DNA of 32,145 nt from an uncultured Oceanobacter sp. (GCA_913061185.1 CAJXTI010000045.1:1-32145); one strand, 5' to 3'. Positions 1 through 8,026 are shown, counted from the first letter of the stretch. Notes: generated by a model not told the origin, from the sequence alone. Program-made: numbers and translations.

Positions 1-55
1 GAAGGTGGATCAAAATTAATGGCCAGAAGTGGGTCACTTTAAATGGCCGTTAACA
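1..55. mobile_element. IS21-family insertion sequence terminus (partial)
   Basis: Read from its outer end on the minus strand, the sequence starts TGTTAACGGCC. It carries two imperfect direct copies of a 20-bp unit (5-24 and 29-48, 15 of 20 identical, both ending in TGGCC). A TG...CA terminus with several internal short repeats is typical of IS21-family elements, where the repeats bind the IstA transposase. The element body lies outside the window. The boundary is placed at 55 because dioxygenase-like coding sequence resumes immediately after it, while the same frame has a stop at 51-53 inside the element. No target duplication can be checked, since only one end is visible. Confidence 0.7.
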
Positions 56-449
56 CGTTGCCGACCGCTTTACCAACCTGGGGCCATTCCTGCGCCCACA
101 AGGCACCCTCGATCACCACACCCTGTTTTTGGTGAATACCCCACCGGAGATGCAAGGTGTAGAACACTTCACCTTCCACCTGGGCGGCCCGAACGAATTA
201 CTGCTGGCAGGCAAACGCTTCCAGGACAAAGGCTATGAGTCCTTCTGGGGCCCAGGCCGCCACATCTACGGCTCCAACTGGTTTTGGTACTTCAATAGTC
301 CAATGGGCGTTCATGTTGAATACGACGCCGATATGGATCTCCATGACGACAGCTGGACAGCTCGGGAAATCGACGCCAGTGCCGATGCCTCGCAGATATT
401 CAACTTCACTCTGGTCGATAAGTGGATGCCCGGCGGCGACCCACACTGA
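56..449 (+). pseudogene. Extradiol-dioxygenase-like VOC protein, 5' part removed by the insertion element
   Basis: The frame is open from the element boundary to the TGA at 447-449 and encodes about 130 residues. It resembles the C-terminal VOC domain of 2,3-dihydroxybiphenyl-type extradiol dioxygenases, which open catechol rings using Fe(II). Candidate metal ligands are visible: a His in LDHHTLF, a His in GVEHFTFHLGG and a Glu in GVHVEYDADMD. The family is usually near 290-310 residues, so roughly half is missing. There is no native start; GTG at 129 is the first possible internal one, but it would omit the first conserved His. The Rieske gene starts 11 nt after the stop, so both belonged to one operon. 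The protein is probably non-functional unless the 5' half is rejoined outside the window. Confidence 0.8.
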
Positions 450-460
450 TCTCCAGGGCG

Positions 461-835
461 ATGAGTAACTGGATAAAGCTAGGCCATCTCAACGACATTG
501 ACGATGGCTGTGCTCGGGGATTTGACCCGCACCAGCTTGGACGAGACAGCCTGTTTGTATTACGCAAAGGCGACCGATTGCTGGGCTATCGAAATGCCTG
601 CCCTCACCGGGGCTATGAAGGCACCTCGATGGCCTGGCGCAAGGATCGGTTTCTCAACAAGGCAGGCACTCGCATTATTTGCGGTGCCCACGGTGCACAG
701 TTTGATACTGAAACCGGCGAGTGTCTGATTGGACCTTGCCCTGGGCAGTCGCTGGAAAAAGTTATCCTGCGACTGACTGAAACAGGTGAGCTGTATTTGC
801 AGCAAACTCCGGACAACGAACAAGAACAATACTGA
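461..835 (+). CDS. Small Rieske [2Fe-2S] protein
   Basis: This 124-residue protein carries the two halves of a Rieske cluster site: a CPHRG box near residue 46 and a CGAHG box near residue 73. Together they supply two Cys and two His ligands. The spacing between boxes is longer than in classic ferredoxins, as in the stand-alone Rieske proteins found beside aromatic catabolic genes. It probably transfers electrons to a partner oxygenase in the cytoplasm. The ATG at 461 is chosen over the upstream in-frame ATG at 422 because the latter lies inside the preceding gene and gives an unlikely N-terminus. The monooxygenase gene follows after 10 nt. The partner oxygenase is not visible here. Confidence 0.82.
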   Translation: MSNWIKLGHLNDIDDGCARGFDPHQLGRDSLFVLRKGDRLLGYRNACPHRGYEGTSMAWRKDRFLNKAGTRIICGAHGAQFDTETGECLIGPCPGQSLEKVILRLTETGELYLQQTPDNEQEQY

Positions 836-845
836 GGGATTCACC

Positions 846-1976
846 ATGACCCTGCCCGCACAGAAGATTCTGATTATCGGTGGCGGCTTTACCGGCATGT
901 CTGCCGCCATCCTGCTGAAGCAGCTCGGCGCTGACGTTGAACTGGTCGAAATCGACCCCAACTGGCGCACCGATGGCGCTGGCATTACCGTCAGTGGCCC
1001 GTCGCTGCGCGCCATTGAAGCCATTGGCGTGCTGCCACAATTCAAGGCACAAGGTGCTATTACCGAAGGCGTTAAAATATTCAACGCCGAAGGGATGCAG
1101 ATCAAGGAAATCCAGACACCTGCCGTTCCCAATTCCTCTATCGTTGGCGGTGGTGGCATCATGCGGCCGGTTCTGGCGCGCATTCTTGGTGAAGCCACCA
1201 AAGCGAAGGGTGTCGATGTCCATCTCGGCGTCACCTTCAGCCGCATTGAAGAGATCGGTGATCAGGTGCACGTCACCTTCAGCGACGGTCGCTCCGGTCA
1301 ATACGACCTGGTACTGGGCACCGACGGCGTCTTTTCACAAGTACGCCAGACCCTCTTTGCTGATGCCCCCACGCCACAGTACACCGGCCAGGGCGTATGG
1401 CGTGCAGTGATTCCTCGCGGCGACGTCTCCTGTGCGATGCAGTATCTCGGCCCTAAAGGCAAGGTCGGCTTTACCCCGGTATCCGATACCGAAATGTACC
1501 TGTACTACACCGAAGCGCGTCCAACCATGGACAAGTTTTTTGAAGCACACGAACTGGTGCCACACCTGAGCAGCTTGCTGGAACAGTTCAGCGCCCCTGA
1601 GGTTGTGAAGATTCGTGAAGGACTGGGAGAGTCGTCCCAGATCATCTATCGCCCGTTGGAAGGCATGCTGATGCCACGCCCATGGTACAAGGGCCGCGTA
1701 TTACTGATGGGTGACTGTGTTCACGCCACCACCCCACACCTGGCTTCCGGCGCTGGTATGGGTCATGAAGATGCCGTCGTACTGGCCGACGAATTCAAGA
1801 ACGGCGGCACCGTTCACGAAGTCATTGAACGCTTCCAGAACCGGCGCTGGGAACGCTGCCGCATGATCGTCACCAACTCTGGCCGCCTCGGCGAGATAGA
1901 AAAAACAGGTGGCCCGAAAGAAGAACACATGCAGATCATGGGCATTTCCATGGCAGGCTTGCTGGCGCCAATTTGA
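846..1976 (+). CDS. FAD-dependent aromatic-ring-type monooxygenase (PHBH/UbiH-like class A)
   Basis: The 376-residue product has the three marks of class A flavoprotein hydroxylases. These are an N-terminal GGGFTG dinucleotide-binding motif (residues about 11-16), the central DLVLGTDG fingerprint near residue 157, and the GDCVHATTPHLASGAG motif near residue 285 that binds the FAD ribityl chain. Such enzymes use NAD(P)H and O2 to hydroxylate phenolic or related substrates. The start at 846 has a GAGGG ribosome-binding site 7 nt upstream. It is last in a unit with the VOC remnant and the Rieske gene and is followed by a strong terminator. The exact substrate cannot be inferred; salicylate- or 3-hydroxybenzoate-type hydroxylases are relatives. 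Confidence 0.87.
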   Translation: MTLPAQKILIIGGGFTGMSAAILLKQLGADVELVEIDPNWRTDGAGITVSGPSLRAIEAIGVLPQFKAQGAITEGVKIFNAEGMQIKEIQTPAVPNSSIVGGGGIMRPVLARILGEATKAKGVDVHLGVTFSRIEEIGDQVHVTFSDGRSGQYDLVLGTDGVFSQVRQTLFADAPTPQYTGQGVWRAVIPRGDVSCAMQYLGPKGKVGFTPVSDTEMYLYYTEARPTMDKFFEAHELVPHLSSLLEQFSAPEVVKIREGLGESSQIIYRPLEGMLMPRPWYKGRVLLMGDCVHATTPHLASGAGMGHEDAVVLADEFKNGGTVHEVIERFQNRRWERCRMIVTNSGRLGEIEKTGGPKEEHMQIMGISMAGLLAPI

Positions 1977-2030
1977 CCCCAGCAGATTCAGAGTTTTACA
2001 CCCTTAGTAGTCGATAACGGCTACTTTTAT

Positions 2031-2057
2031 GGCACGCCCCTCGCGTGCCTTTTTTTA
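2031..2057 (+). terminator. Rho-independent terminator of the monooxygenase unit
   Basis: A perfect 7-bp stem (GGCACGC 2031-2037, GCGTGCC 2043-2049) with a 5-nt loop is followed by seven T residues. It lies 54 bases after the monooxygenase stop. On the minus strand the stem is not followed by a T tract, so it acts mainly on + strand transcripts. Confidence 0.88.
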
Positions 2058-2153
2058 TTTGCAGATCTCGTAAGCTGGCATCACCTCCACGGTACACGAC
2101 AAACACAGTTAGTGCCGCTAGCGCCGCAAGATCCGGCACAGGAAACAAGCGAA

Positions 2154-3149
2154 TTACTGCAACACCACCCGCTCCGGTTGTTTCATACCGCTTGCCAGCC
2201 ACTGGCTCCAGTGCAATTTGAAAGCGGCTACGCTGCCAATATAGTGCTTGTCGAGCAAGTAATAAGAACGCAGCCGCTCACCGCGTTTGTAATCCTGCAA
2301 CAGTCGGGTGACACAAGCCCGGCCATAAGACGTACTCAATAACCGGTACACCAGCTGTCCGGCCATTGCCTGATTGGGGCCAGATTCCAGCCGCGCCTGC
2401 CACTCGTCACCGGGAATTTCGACAAACGCCAGCACATCCATGGCCTGATCCCGGTAGTGGTCGAGCACTGCCCGATTCATTTGGTGGGCGTTGATCACAA
2501 AACGATTATCAGCCCAAGAGAGCGTCTCCATTTGCTCCGCAACGCCCTCGTTCAACCACAATGGCAAACGACTGGCGAGGGAATCCATAATCGCGTGACT
2601 GGCTTCGTGGCGGATGGTGTTATAGGTGTTTTCTATACCACCCAGTTCTGACGGCTGCAGATACACGGCAATCTCGTTACTGACCGGCAGGTAAATGCCT
2701 AGCGAGGGAGGAAACGGCCCGGCAACATGCGCCGAGACATAACGCTGATAACTGCCAACGTCGGGAAAGACGTGAATAGACACCGGCACCTGCCGGAAAA
2801 AATCAAAATACAGCACCTGGTCATAAAAGCGGTAAACCCAGTTCACCTCACGTTGAATACGCGCCTGATCAAGCGGTTGCTGTGGTAAAGATGCCAGCCC
2901 GGCTTCGTAGAACACCTGAATAGCAAACGGCTGCCAGCCTTGGCCCACCTCAATATCCAGCTGTTCGGCGTGATCCGTCGTTGCCGGTCGATCACCAAAA
3001 TGCACCTTGCCCTGAGCATCAACCCAGCGATACACATTACCAGCAGCGGCGTTATTCGTTGCCAGTAAACCCACCAGCACAACCACCAATCCAAGCAATA
3101 GCCCGCGTAAACACGACAGGCAGCAATCACCCGAGTTTTCTATCCGCAT
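2154..3149 (-). CDS. DUF4124-containing, HExxH metallopeptidase-like envelope protein
   Basis: The 331-residue product has a hydrophobic N-terminal segment (residues about 15-36, ending in an Ala-rich cleavage-like region). A DUF4124-type module follows (VYRWVDAQGKVHFGDRP), and then a domain with HEASH, an HExxH zinc motif, near residue 185. About 22 residues later WLNEGVAE supplies a Glu as in gluzincin peptidases. The likely location is periplasmic or membrane-anchored; peptidase activity is inferred and the substrate is unknown. The start is supported by a purine-rich GGGGGGAG ribosome-binding site. It lies 46 nt downstream of the LysE-type gene and is probably co-transcribed with it. It converges on the monooxygenase gene. 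Confidence 0.75.
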   Translation of the reverse strand: MRIENSGDCCLSCLRGLLLGLVVVLVGLLATNNAAAGNVYRWVDAQGKVHFGDRPATTDHAEQLDIEVGQGWQPFAIQVFYEAGLASLPQQPLDQARIQREVNWVYRFYDQVLYFDFFRQVPVSIHVFPDVGSYQRYVSAHVAGPFPPSLGIYLPVSNEIAVYLQPSELGGIENTYNTIRHEASHAIMDSLASRLPLWLNEGVAEQMETLSWADNRFVINAHQMNRAVLDHYRDQAMDVLAFVEIPGDEWQARLESGPNQAMAGQLVYRLLSTSYGRACVTRLLQDYKRGERLRSYYLLDKHYIGSVAAFKLHWSQWLASGMKQPERVVLQ

Positions 3150-3195
3150 CCTGCTCCCCCCGCTCCTGACGACCAGTATTCGTCGTTTATAAATC

Positions 3196-3819
3196 CTACA
3201 ACTGCGCCATTACCAACTTGATCGCCAAGCCGATAAAGACCGCCCCGGAAATTCCGTTCAGCCAGCGTTGCCCCACGGCGGATTGCAGCCATCGCCCACC
3301 AAGCACATCTGCCAACAGCGCCATAGCAGCAAAAACCACCAGCGACACCAGCAAAAAAATGCCTGCCAATAGCACCAGTTGCACACTGACAGAACCCGCT
3401 GCCGGGTTGGCAAACTGCGGCAAGAAAGCCAGAAAAAAGATAAATACTTTCGGGTTGCTGATATTCATCGCCAAGCCGCGCCAGTACAGAGAACCTTCCT
3501 GTCCGTTCACCGCCTGCGCCGCCCCACCCCGCCTTGCCGCCATCAGAGAAGCCCAGCCCAGCCATAACAAATAGCTGGCACCAAGCAGCTTTAATGCCGT
3601 CATTGCCAACGGTAACGCCTGTAATACCGATGCCACACCCAGCACCACCAATGCGGTATGACCAAACAACCCGGTACACAACCCCAGGGTAATCATCACC
3701 CCGCTGCGCCAACCATGGGCAGCCGAACGTGCCACGACGTACAGATTGTCTGGTCCCGGTGCCAGAGCCAGCAATACCGACGTCAAGGTAAACGTAATCA
3801 GTGTATCAACCGCGATCAT
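3196..3819 (-). CDS. LysE/RhtB-family amino-acid exporter
   Basis: This 207-residue, very hydrophobic protein fits the usual LysE/RhtB length and topology of about six membrane segments. The family signature is present: an N-terminal APGPDNLYVVARS segment (residues about 20-32) and the central NISNPKVFIFFLAFLPQF block near residue 119. Relatives export amino acids such as homoserine, threonine, lysine or leucine, or other small metabolites. The substrate cannot be told from sequence. The ATG at 3819 has an AGGA box 7 nt upstream. A palindrome lies 33-48 bases upstream and could be its operator. Confidence 0.92.
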   Translation of the reverse strand: MIAVDTLITFTLTSVLLALAPGPDNLYVVARSAAHGWRSGVMITLGLCTGLFGHTALVVLGVASVLQALPLAMTALKLLGASYLLWLGWASLMAARRGGAAQAVNGQEGSLYWRGLAMNISNPKVFIFFLAFLPQFANPAAGSVSVQLVLLAGIFLLVSLVVFAAMALLADVLGGRWLQSAVGQRWLNGISGAVFIGLAIKLVMAQL

Positions 3820-3851
3820 CCAAAATTCCTGTCAGCCTGGGCGGCAACAGT

Positions 3852-3867
3852 GTGTCAGTTTTGACAC
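3852..3867. promoter_or_regulatory. Candidate operator palindrome GTGTCA-N4-TGACAC
   Basis: A perfect 6-bp inverted repeat with a 4-nt spacer lies in the divergent region between the LysE-type gene (33 bases from its start) and the TerB-like gene. It has the size and symmetry of a dimeric repressor site. No regulator is identified, and it could also be a small hairpin in the LysE-type leader. Confidence 0.4.
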
Positions 3868-3937
3868 TCGGCTGCGAGCTTGCTAAAAGCTGCAATAACA
3901 GACTGATGCAACGCAACAGCGCCGATGGAACCTGAGC

Positions 3938-3965
3938 TTGACAGTCACGCTCCAAGCGGTAGAAC
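3938..3965 (+). promoter_or_regulatory. Candidate sigma-70 promoter for the TerB-like/tus unit
   Basis: A perfect -35 hexamer TTGACA (3938-3943) is followed after 16 bp by TAGAAC (3960-3965; 4 of 6 match TATAAT). The predicted transcription start would be near 3972, giving a leader of about 35 nt before the ATG at 4006. Confidence 0.5.
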
Positions 3966-4005
3966 ACTATCCGATACGCGCTCACTTGAAGCGTAACGAA
4001 CGAAT

Positions 4006-4464
4006 ATGTCCAAGAAGGCCCAGATGCTAAAAAAACTGCTCAAACTATTCACCGAAGACAATCAGCCCGCCGCCGACAAACACACTCTCGACCTGTCTGC
4101 CGCTGCCCTGCTGGTAGAAGTCATGCGCGCCGACCATACCATCGACGCTGACGAACAACATGAACTCAGCCAGGTACTGAATGAACTGTTTCAGCTCACA
4201 GCCAATGAAATCAGTGAACTGCTGCAACAGGCTGAACACGCCAGTGAACAGGCCTCCGACCTGTTCCAGTTTACCGATGTCGTGCACAAACATTTTTCGA
4301 CGGAACAGAAATTTGATCTGTTGACCGGCCTCTGGCGGATTGCCTACGCCAGTGCCGGGATCGACAAGTATGAAGAACACATCATCCGTCGTATTGCCGA
4401 ATTGCTGTACATGCCGCACAGTGAATTTATTCGCGCCAAACTGACCGCCAGACCCGAATTGTGA
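4006..4464 (+). CDS. TerB-fold (tellurite-resistance TerB-like) protein
   Basis: The 152-residue protein resembles the helical TerB family. It has two acidic helix starts of the type seen in that family, ADHTIDADEQHEL near residue 45 and ASAGIDKYEEH near residue 120. The C-terminus is the common LLYMPHSEFIRAK helix. There are no signal or membrane segments, so it should be cytosolic. In many proteobacteria stand-alone TerB-like proteins occur without any tellurite operon and their role is unknown. No other ter genes are visible here. Its TGA overlaps the GTG start of the downstream tus-like gene, implying translational coupling. The shared name TerB with a replication Ter site is a coincidence. 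Confidence 0.8.
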   Translation: MSKKAQMLKKLLKLFTEDNQPAADKHTLDLSAAALLVEVMRADHTIDADEQHELSQVLNELFQLTANEISELLQQAEHASEQASDLFQFTDVVHKHFSTEQKFDLLTGLWRIAYASAGIDKYEEHIIRRIAELLYMPHSEFIRAKLTARPEL

Positions 4465-5312
4465 TAACCGAACTGGTCTCCCGCTTTGAACAACTGCAAC
4501 AGGCGTTAGGGCTGCTGGCACAACACCTGTCCGAGACACAACCAGCGCATTGGCTACCATTGCAAGACAGCGAAATTGCCTTGGGTCTGCAGCCGTTAAC
4601 CCTGGCCAACGACCTGCTGACCGACCTCTGGTATCGCGATCAGCAGGATGGACGTGAAACCCGCTCCCGTCATGGCCTGATTCTCGCCGATGAACAGAGC
4701 CGCAGCCTGATTGCCACGATCAATCAGGCCAAGGATGATTTTCGGGCCGCCGTCCAGCTGGAAAAACAGGATCTGCCCCGCTGGAAAGAAAGCTATCGCC
4801 GCTTGGGTGAACAACCGTCATCCCTGCGCAACAAGTTGGCAATTGCCGGCCTGACACGGGTGCACCTGAAACAGTGTTTCCGCCATATTCCCTTACTGGA
4901 GCAGGCCCCCCGCAAAGTCGGCTTCAGCTGGTACGTCAACGGTCGCAGTATCAAAAAACTCACCCTGAGTCAGGCAGAATCACTGTTGCTCGAACTGGGT
5001 GAACACAAGCCTCATATCCAGATCCAGCTGCAACAACTGGGTAAATTGTCACCCGCCACCCTGCTGGCCCAGACCCAGGCTCTGGCCCCGGTGGTACGTG
5101 CCAATCTGGTGTATGGCAGTGGCGATGCCACCAAACGCAAGGCCATGAGTGTTTCCTTGCCGCTGTTTATTCCCGACACCCAATCAGCGTTACCCGAACA
5201 CAACCGCATCAGCTCCGATCCACCCCCAGGACGAACCCGCCAGGCCCGTGGCGATCAACGCATCAGTGACGAACCGTTTTTGCCCAGTATTCGCGCCTAT
5301 CTCTACCACTGA
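4461..5312 (+). CDS. tus: Tus-like DNA replication terminus site-binding protein
   Basis: The 283-residue product matches my recollection of E. coli Tus (309 residues) in several blocks. These are [22 protein letters not shown] (E. coli [21 protein letters not shown]), [20 protein letters not shown] (E. coli [20 protein letters not shown]) and a C-terminal [10 protein letters not shown] (E. coli LIIPRLHLYV). Tus binds Ter sites as a monomer and blocks the DnaB helicase from one side, trapping forks in the terminus region. The predicted start is GTG at 4461, overlapping the TerB-like stop codon. No convincing Ter site was found in the window. Overall identity to E. coli Tus is low, so the DNA target may differ. 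An 8-bp hairpin follows the stop. Confidence 0.8.
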   Translation: MITELVSRFEQLQQALGLLAQHLSETQPAHWLPLQDSEIALGLQPLTLANDLLTDLWYRDQQDGRETRSRHGLILADEQSRSLIATINQAKDDFRAAVQLEKQDLPRWKESYRRLGEQPSSLRNKLAIAGLTRVHLKQCFRHIPLLEQAPRKVGFSWYVNGRSIKKLTLSQAESLLLELGEHKPHIQIQLQQLGKLSPATLLAQTQALAPVVRANLVYGSGDATKRKAMSVSLPLFIPDTQSALPEHNRISSDPPPGRTRQARGDQRISDEPFLPSIRAYLYH

Positions 5313-5314
5313 CG

Positions 5315-5336
5315 GCTGGTTCTATCACGAACCAGC
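5315..5336. other. Inverted repeat (hairpin) after the tus-like gene
   Basis: GCTGGTTC (5315-5322) and GAACCAGC (5329-5336) form a perfect 8-bp stem with a 6-nt loop, three bases after the tus-like stop. No T tract follows, so an intrinsic terminator is doubtful; it may protect the transcript 3' end. Confidence 0.45.
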
Positions 5337-5358
5337 TGACGCTCTCACCGACCAATCC

Positions 5359-5387
5359 CTGACGGGTTTCAGCCAAAATGCTAGACT
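5359..5387 (+). promoter_or_regulatory. Candidate promoter of xthA
   Basis: CTGACG (5359-5364) and TAGACT (5382-5387) are separated by 17 bp. Each matches 4 of 6 sigma-70 consensus bases. The position, about 37 bases before the chosen ATG, is suitable for xthA. This is sequence resemblance only. Confidence 0.35.
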
Positions 5388-5424
5388 GCCGGCTTCAGCA
5401 CCGGCACAGCTTATGGATACTCCA

Positions 5425-6243
5425 ATGACCACCATCGTCAGCTTTAACATCAACGGCATTCGCGCTCGTCAGCACCAGCTTGAGGCTATTCGGGATCAAC
5501 TGGATCCAGACATTCTCGGATTACAGGAAATCAAGGTACACGACGATATGTTTCCTCTGGCCGATATTGAAAGCCTCGGCTACCACGTTGAACATTTCGG
5601 TCAGAAAAGCCACTACGGCGTGGCGCTGCTCAGCAAGCAGCCGCCGGTCTTTGTCCAAAAAGGTTGGCCAACGGACGACGAAGATGCACAAAAACGTCTG
5701 ATTCACGCCCGCTACGACATCAATGGCAGCACCATCGACGTCCTCAACGGCTACTTTCCCCAAGGTGAAAGCCGCGATCATGAAACCAAATTTCCGGCCA
5801 AGGAAAAATTCTACGCGGATTTGATGCGTTACCTGAACGACCGCTTCACCCCGTCTGACCGGGTCGTTGTCATGGGCGATATGAATATCTCGCCGGAAGA
5901 TACCGACATCGGTATCGGTGAACCGAATCGCAAACGCTGGTTAAAAACAGGCAAGTGCTCGTTTCTGCCGGAAGAACGCGAGTGGTATCACACCTTGTTG
6001 AACTGGGGCTTGAGCGACAGCTACCGTCATTTCCACCCTGCCAGTAACGAACAGTTCAGCTGGTTTGATTACCGTTCCAAGGGCTTTGATGACAACCCCA
6101 AACGCGGTCTGCGGATTGACCATATTCTGGTCACAGACGCCCTGTTGGACAGCTGTGAAGAGGTCGGTATCAGCTACGAGATCCGCGCAATGGAAAAACC
6201 GTCTGACCACGCACCCATCTGGCTCACGTTGAAAAACGGCTGA
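5425..6243 (+). CDS. xthA: Exodeoxyribonuclease III (AP endonuclease, ExoA/XthA type)
   Basis: The 272-residue protein aligns with E. coli exonuclease III from its first residues ([19 protein letters not shown]) to the end. Catalytic elements are intact: the metal-binding Glu in [15 protein letters not shown], Asp and Asn in [10 protein letters not shown], Asp in LRIDHILV, and the final His in KPSDHAPIW. The enzyme cuts DNA at abasic sites and removes 3' blocking groups in base-excision repair. The ATG at 5425 is preferred over the one at 5413 because it gives the family N-terminus and has a GGA box upstream. The reading frame extends much further 5', overlapping tus, but that part has no family similarity. 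It appears to be a single-gene unit. Confidence 0.95.
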   Translation: MTTIVSFNINGIRARQHQLEAIRDQLDPDILGLQEIKVHDDMFPLADIESLGYHVEHFGQKSHYGVALLSKQPPVFVQKGWPTDDEDAQKRLIHARYDINGSTIDVLNGYFPQGESRDHETKFPAKEKFYADLMRYLNDRFTPSDRVVVMGDMNISPEDTDIGIGEPNRKRWLKTGKCSFLPEEREWYHTLLNWGLSDSYRHFHPASNEQFSWFDYRSKGFDDNPKRGLRIDHILVTDALLDSCEEVGISYEIRAMEKPSDHAPIWLTLKNG

Positions 6244-6389
6244 ACCGGAAGGGTTTGGCGTTTCAATAACAGCCGAGCTGCGTTAAGCCACGGCATTCCT
6301 TGCCATGCTGTTGTAGAATCCCCGCCTGTTTGCCATGCTTGGCTGCTTGATGCTGCCAGGCCCCCATATACAACAAAGGAATTGCTCTG

Positions 6390-7250
6390 ATGACTCCACT
6401 CAAACGCTGGGCGGCAGCCGCTGCCCTGTTGATGGCTGCCGCCCTGGTTCAAGCTGACACTTTTGTGTTTACCGCCATCCCCGACGAGGATGAATCCCGA
6501 CTGCAACAGCGATTCGGGAAAGTAGCCGATTATTTGTCAGCACAGCTTGGCGTTGAGGTGAAGTATATTCCGGTCAAATCCTACGCTGCGGCCATTACCG
6601 CGTTCCGCAACAACCAGGTGCAGCTGGCCTGGTTTGGTGGCCTGTCCGGCGTTCAGGCGCGACGCCTGGTACCGGATTCAGAAGCGTTGGCCCAGGGATA
6701 TGAAGACCAGTTTTTCAAAACCTATCTGATTGCCCACCAAAGCGCAGGGATCGACGCCTCTGACTCGTTAACCGATGCACTGAAAGGCAAAACCTTCACC
6801 TTTGGTTCCAAGGGCTCGACCTCTGGCCGCCTGATGCCGGAGTTTTACCTGCGTGAACACTTCCAGGCAGCACCAGAGACGATCTTCTCCCGTGTCGGAT
6901 TTTCCGGCGATCACAGCCGCACCATCGCCCAGGTGCAGTCCGGCGCATATCAGATCGGCGCGGTAAACTACAGCGTCTGGGATGCCGAACTGGCGGCTGG
7001 CAAGATCGACACCAGCAAGGTCAAGGTGATCTGGACTACTCCGACCTACCCGGACTATCAATGGACTATTCGTGGCGACGTCGACAGCCGCTTTGGTAAC
7101 GGTTTCAAAGACAAGGTTAAACACGTCTTGCTGGAAATGAGCTCACCCGATCTGTTGGCCAGCTTCCCACGGCAAAAATTTGTACCGGCCAACAACAGCG
7201 ATTACGCACCGATCGAAGCCACCGCCAAAGCCATTGGCTTGCTGGACTGA
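6390..7250 (+). CDS. phnD: PhnD-family periplasmic substrate-binding protein (phosphonate, phosphite or selenate-type ABC importer)
   Basis: The 286-residue precursor begins with a signal peptide (basic start, Ala-rich core to about residue 22). A PhnD-like binding domain follows, with AIPDEDE near residue 28, the AWFGGLSGVQARR block and the GSTSGRLMPEFYL block. In PhnD relatives the Ser/Thr turns of the last block bind the oxyanion. The start ATG has an AAAGGAA site. It is the first gene of phnD-phnC-phnE. The IPDE...AWFGG...STSGRLMP combination also recalls a PhnD subfamily annotated as putative selenate-binding proteins, so the ligand should not be taken as phosphonate. No C-P lyase, ptx or selD genes are visible. 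Confidence 0.85.
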   Translation: MTPLKRWAAAAALLMAAALVQADTFVFTAIPDEDESRLQQRFGKVADYLSAQLGVEVKYIPVKSYAAAITAFRNNQVQLAWFGGLSGVQARRLVPDSEALAQGYEDQFFKTYLIAHQSAGIDASDSLTDALKGKTFTFGSKGSTSGRLMPEFYLREHFQAAPETIFSRVGFSGDHSRTIAQVQSGAYQIGAVNYSVWDAELAAGKIDTSKVKVIWTTPTYPDYQWTIRGDVDSRFGNGFKDKVKHVLLEMSSPDLLASFPRQKFVPANNSDYAPIEATAKAIGLLD

Positions 7251-7258
7251 TTGCGCCA

Positions 7259-8023
7259 ATGAGAGTGCAGCCGGTACTGTTTGAACTGTCCAACGCCTGC
7301 GTGACCTATGGTCAGCGGCGGGTACTGGACGAGGTTTCGCTGACCCTCCGTGCCGGTGAAAAAGTCGCACTGGTAGGGCCATCCGGGGCTGGCAAGTCTA
7401 CCCTGTTGAATGAACTGTACCGGCAGCAAACCGAGCAGATCGCGCTGTGCCCTCAAAGCCATGGTCTGGTCGACCTGCTGTCCTGTTACCAGAATATGTT
7501 TATGGGTGGCCTCGATCGCTTCAGCACCCTGGCCTCGCTCTGGAACCTGCTACGACCACTGGCCAGTGCCAGAACCGAGATCCAGCAGCTGGCTGAAGAT
7601 CTGGGTTTGAGCGAGCAACTGTGGCAGTCAGTGGACCGACTGTCGGGTGGCCAGCGCCAGCGGGTCGCCATTGGCCGTGCGCTTTATCGCCAACAGCCGA
7701 TCTTTTTTGGCGACGAGCCAGTATCCTCACTCGATCCAGTGCAAGCCGAGCAATTGCTAACCATCCTGCTGCAACGCCACCCAACGGCGGTGGTCAGCCT
7801 GCATAACCGCCAATTGGCGCTGAATCACTTTGACCGGGTAATCGCCCTCGCCCATGGCAAGATCATTCACGACTGTGCCAGCCGTGACTTATCGCCGCAG
7901 GATCTCGATGCGCTTTACGGCAAAACATCGGCAACCGGGCACAGTGGGCCATCCGCAGCTGCTGCTTCACAACCACTGAATTCCGGCCCAGCAGCCTGCG
8001 TCACCGGCAGGATCATACGTTAA
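7259..8023 (+). CDS. phnC: PhnC-type ABC transporter ATP-binding protein
   Basis: The 254-residue protein contains a complete ABC ATPase. Walker A is GPSGAGKST (residues about 40-48), the signature is LSGGQRQR near residue 128, Walker B is IFFGDEP with the catalytic Glu, followed by a SLD D-loop and a His switch in VVSLHNR. It would power import through the fused permease encoded next. The gene begins 8 nt after the phnD stop and ends 3 nt before phnE. The last 30 or so residues are Ala/Ser/Gly-rich and outside the conserved domain. The segment between Walker A and the signature is somewhat short compared with E. coli PhnC. Confidence 0.9.
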   Translation: MRVQPVLFELSNACVTYGQRRVLDEVSLTLRAGEKVALVGPSGAGKSTLLNELYRQQTEQIALCPQSHGLVDLLSCYQNMFMGGLDRFSTLASLWNLLRPLASARTEIQQLAEDLGLSEQLWQSVDRLSGGQRQRVAIGRALYRQQPIFFGDEPVSSLDPVQAEQLLTILLQRHPTAVVSLHNRQLALNHFDRVIALAHGKIIHDCASRDLSPQDLDALYGKTSATGHSGPSAAAASQPLNSGPAACVTGRIIR

Positions 8024-8026
8024 GCC

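Noticed and set aside
560..1246. 228-residue minus-strand open frame
   Set aside because: It is antisense to the Rieske and FAD monooxygenase genes, and those have clear motifs and ribosome-binding sites.
4006..4464. Tellurite-resistance operon
   Set aside because: Only one TerB-fold gene is present; no terA, terC, terD or terZ-like genes are found, so resistance is not supported.
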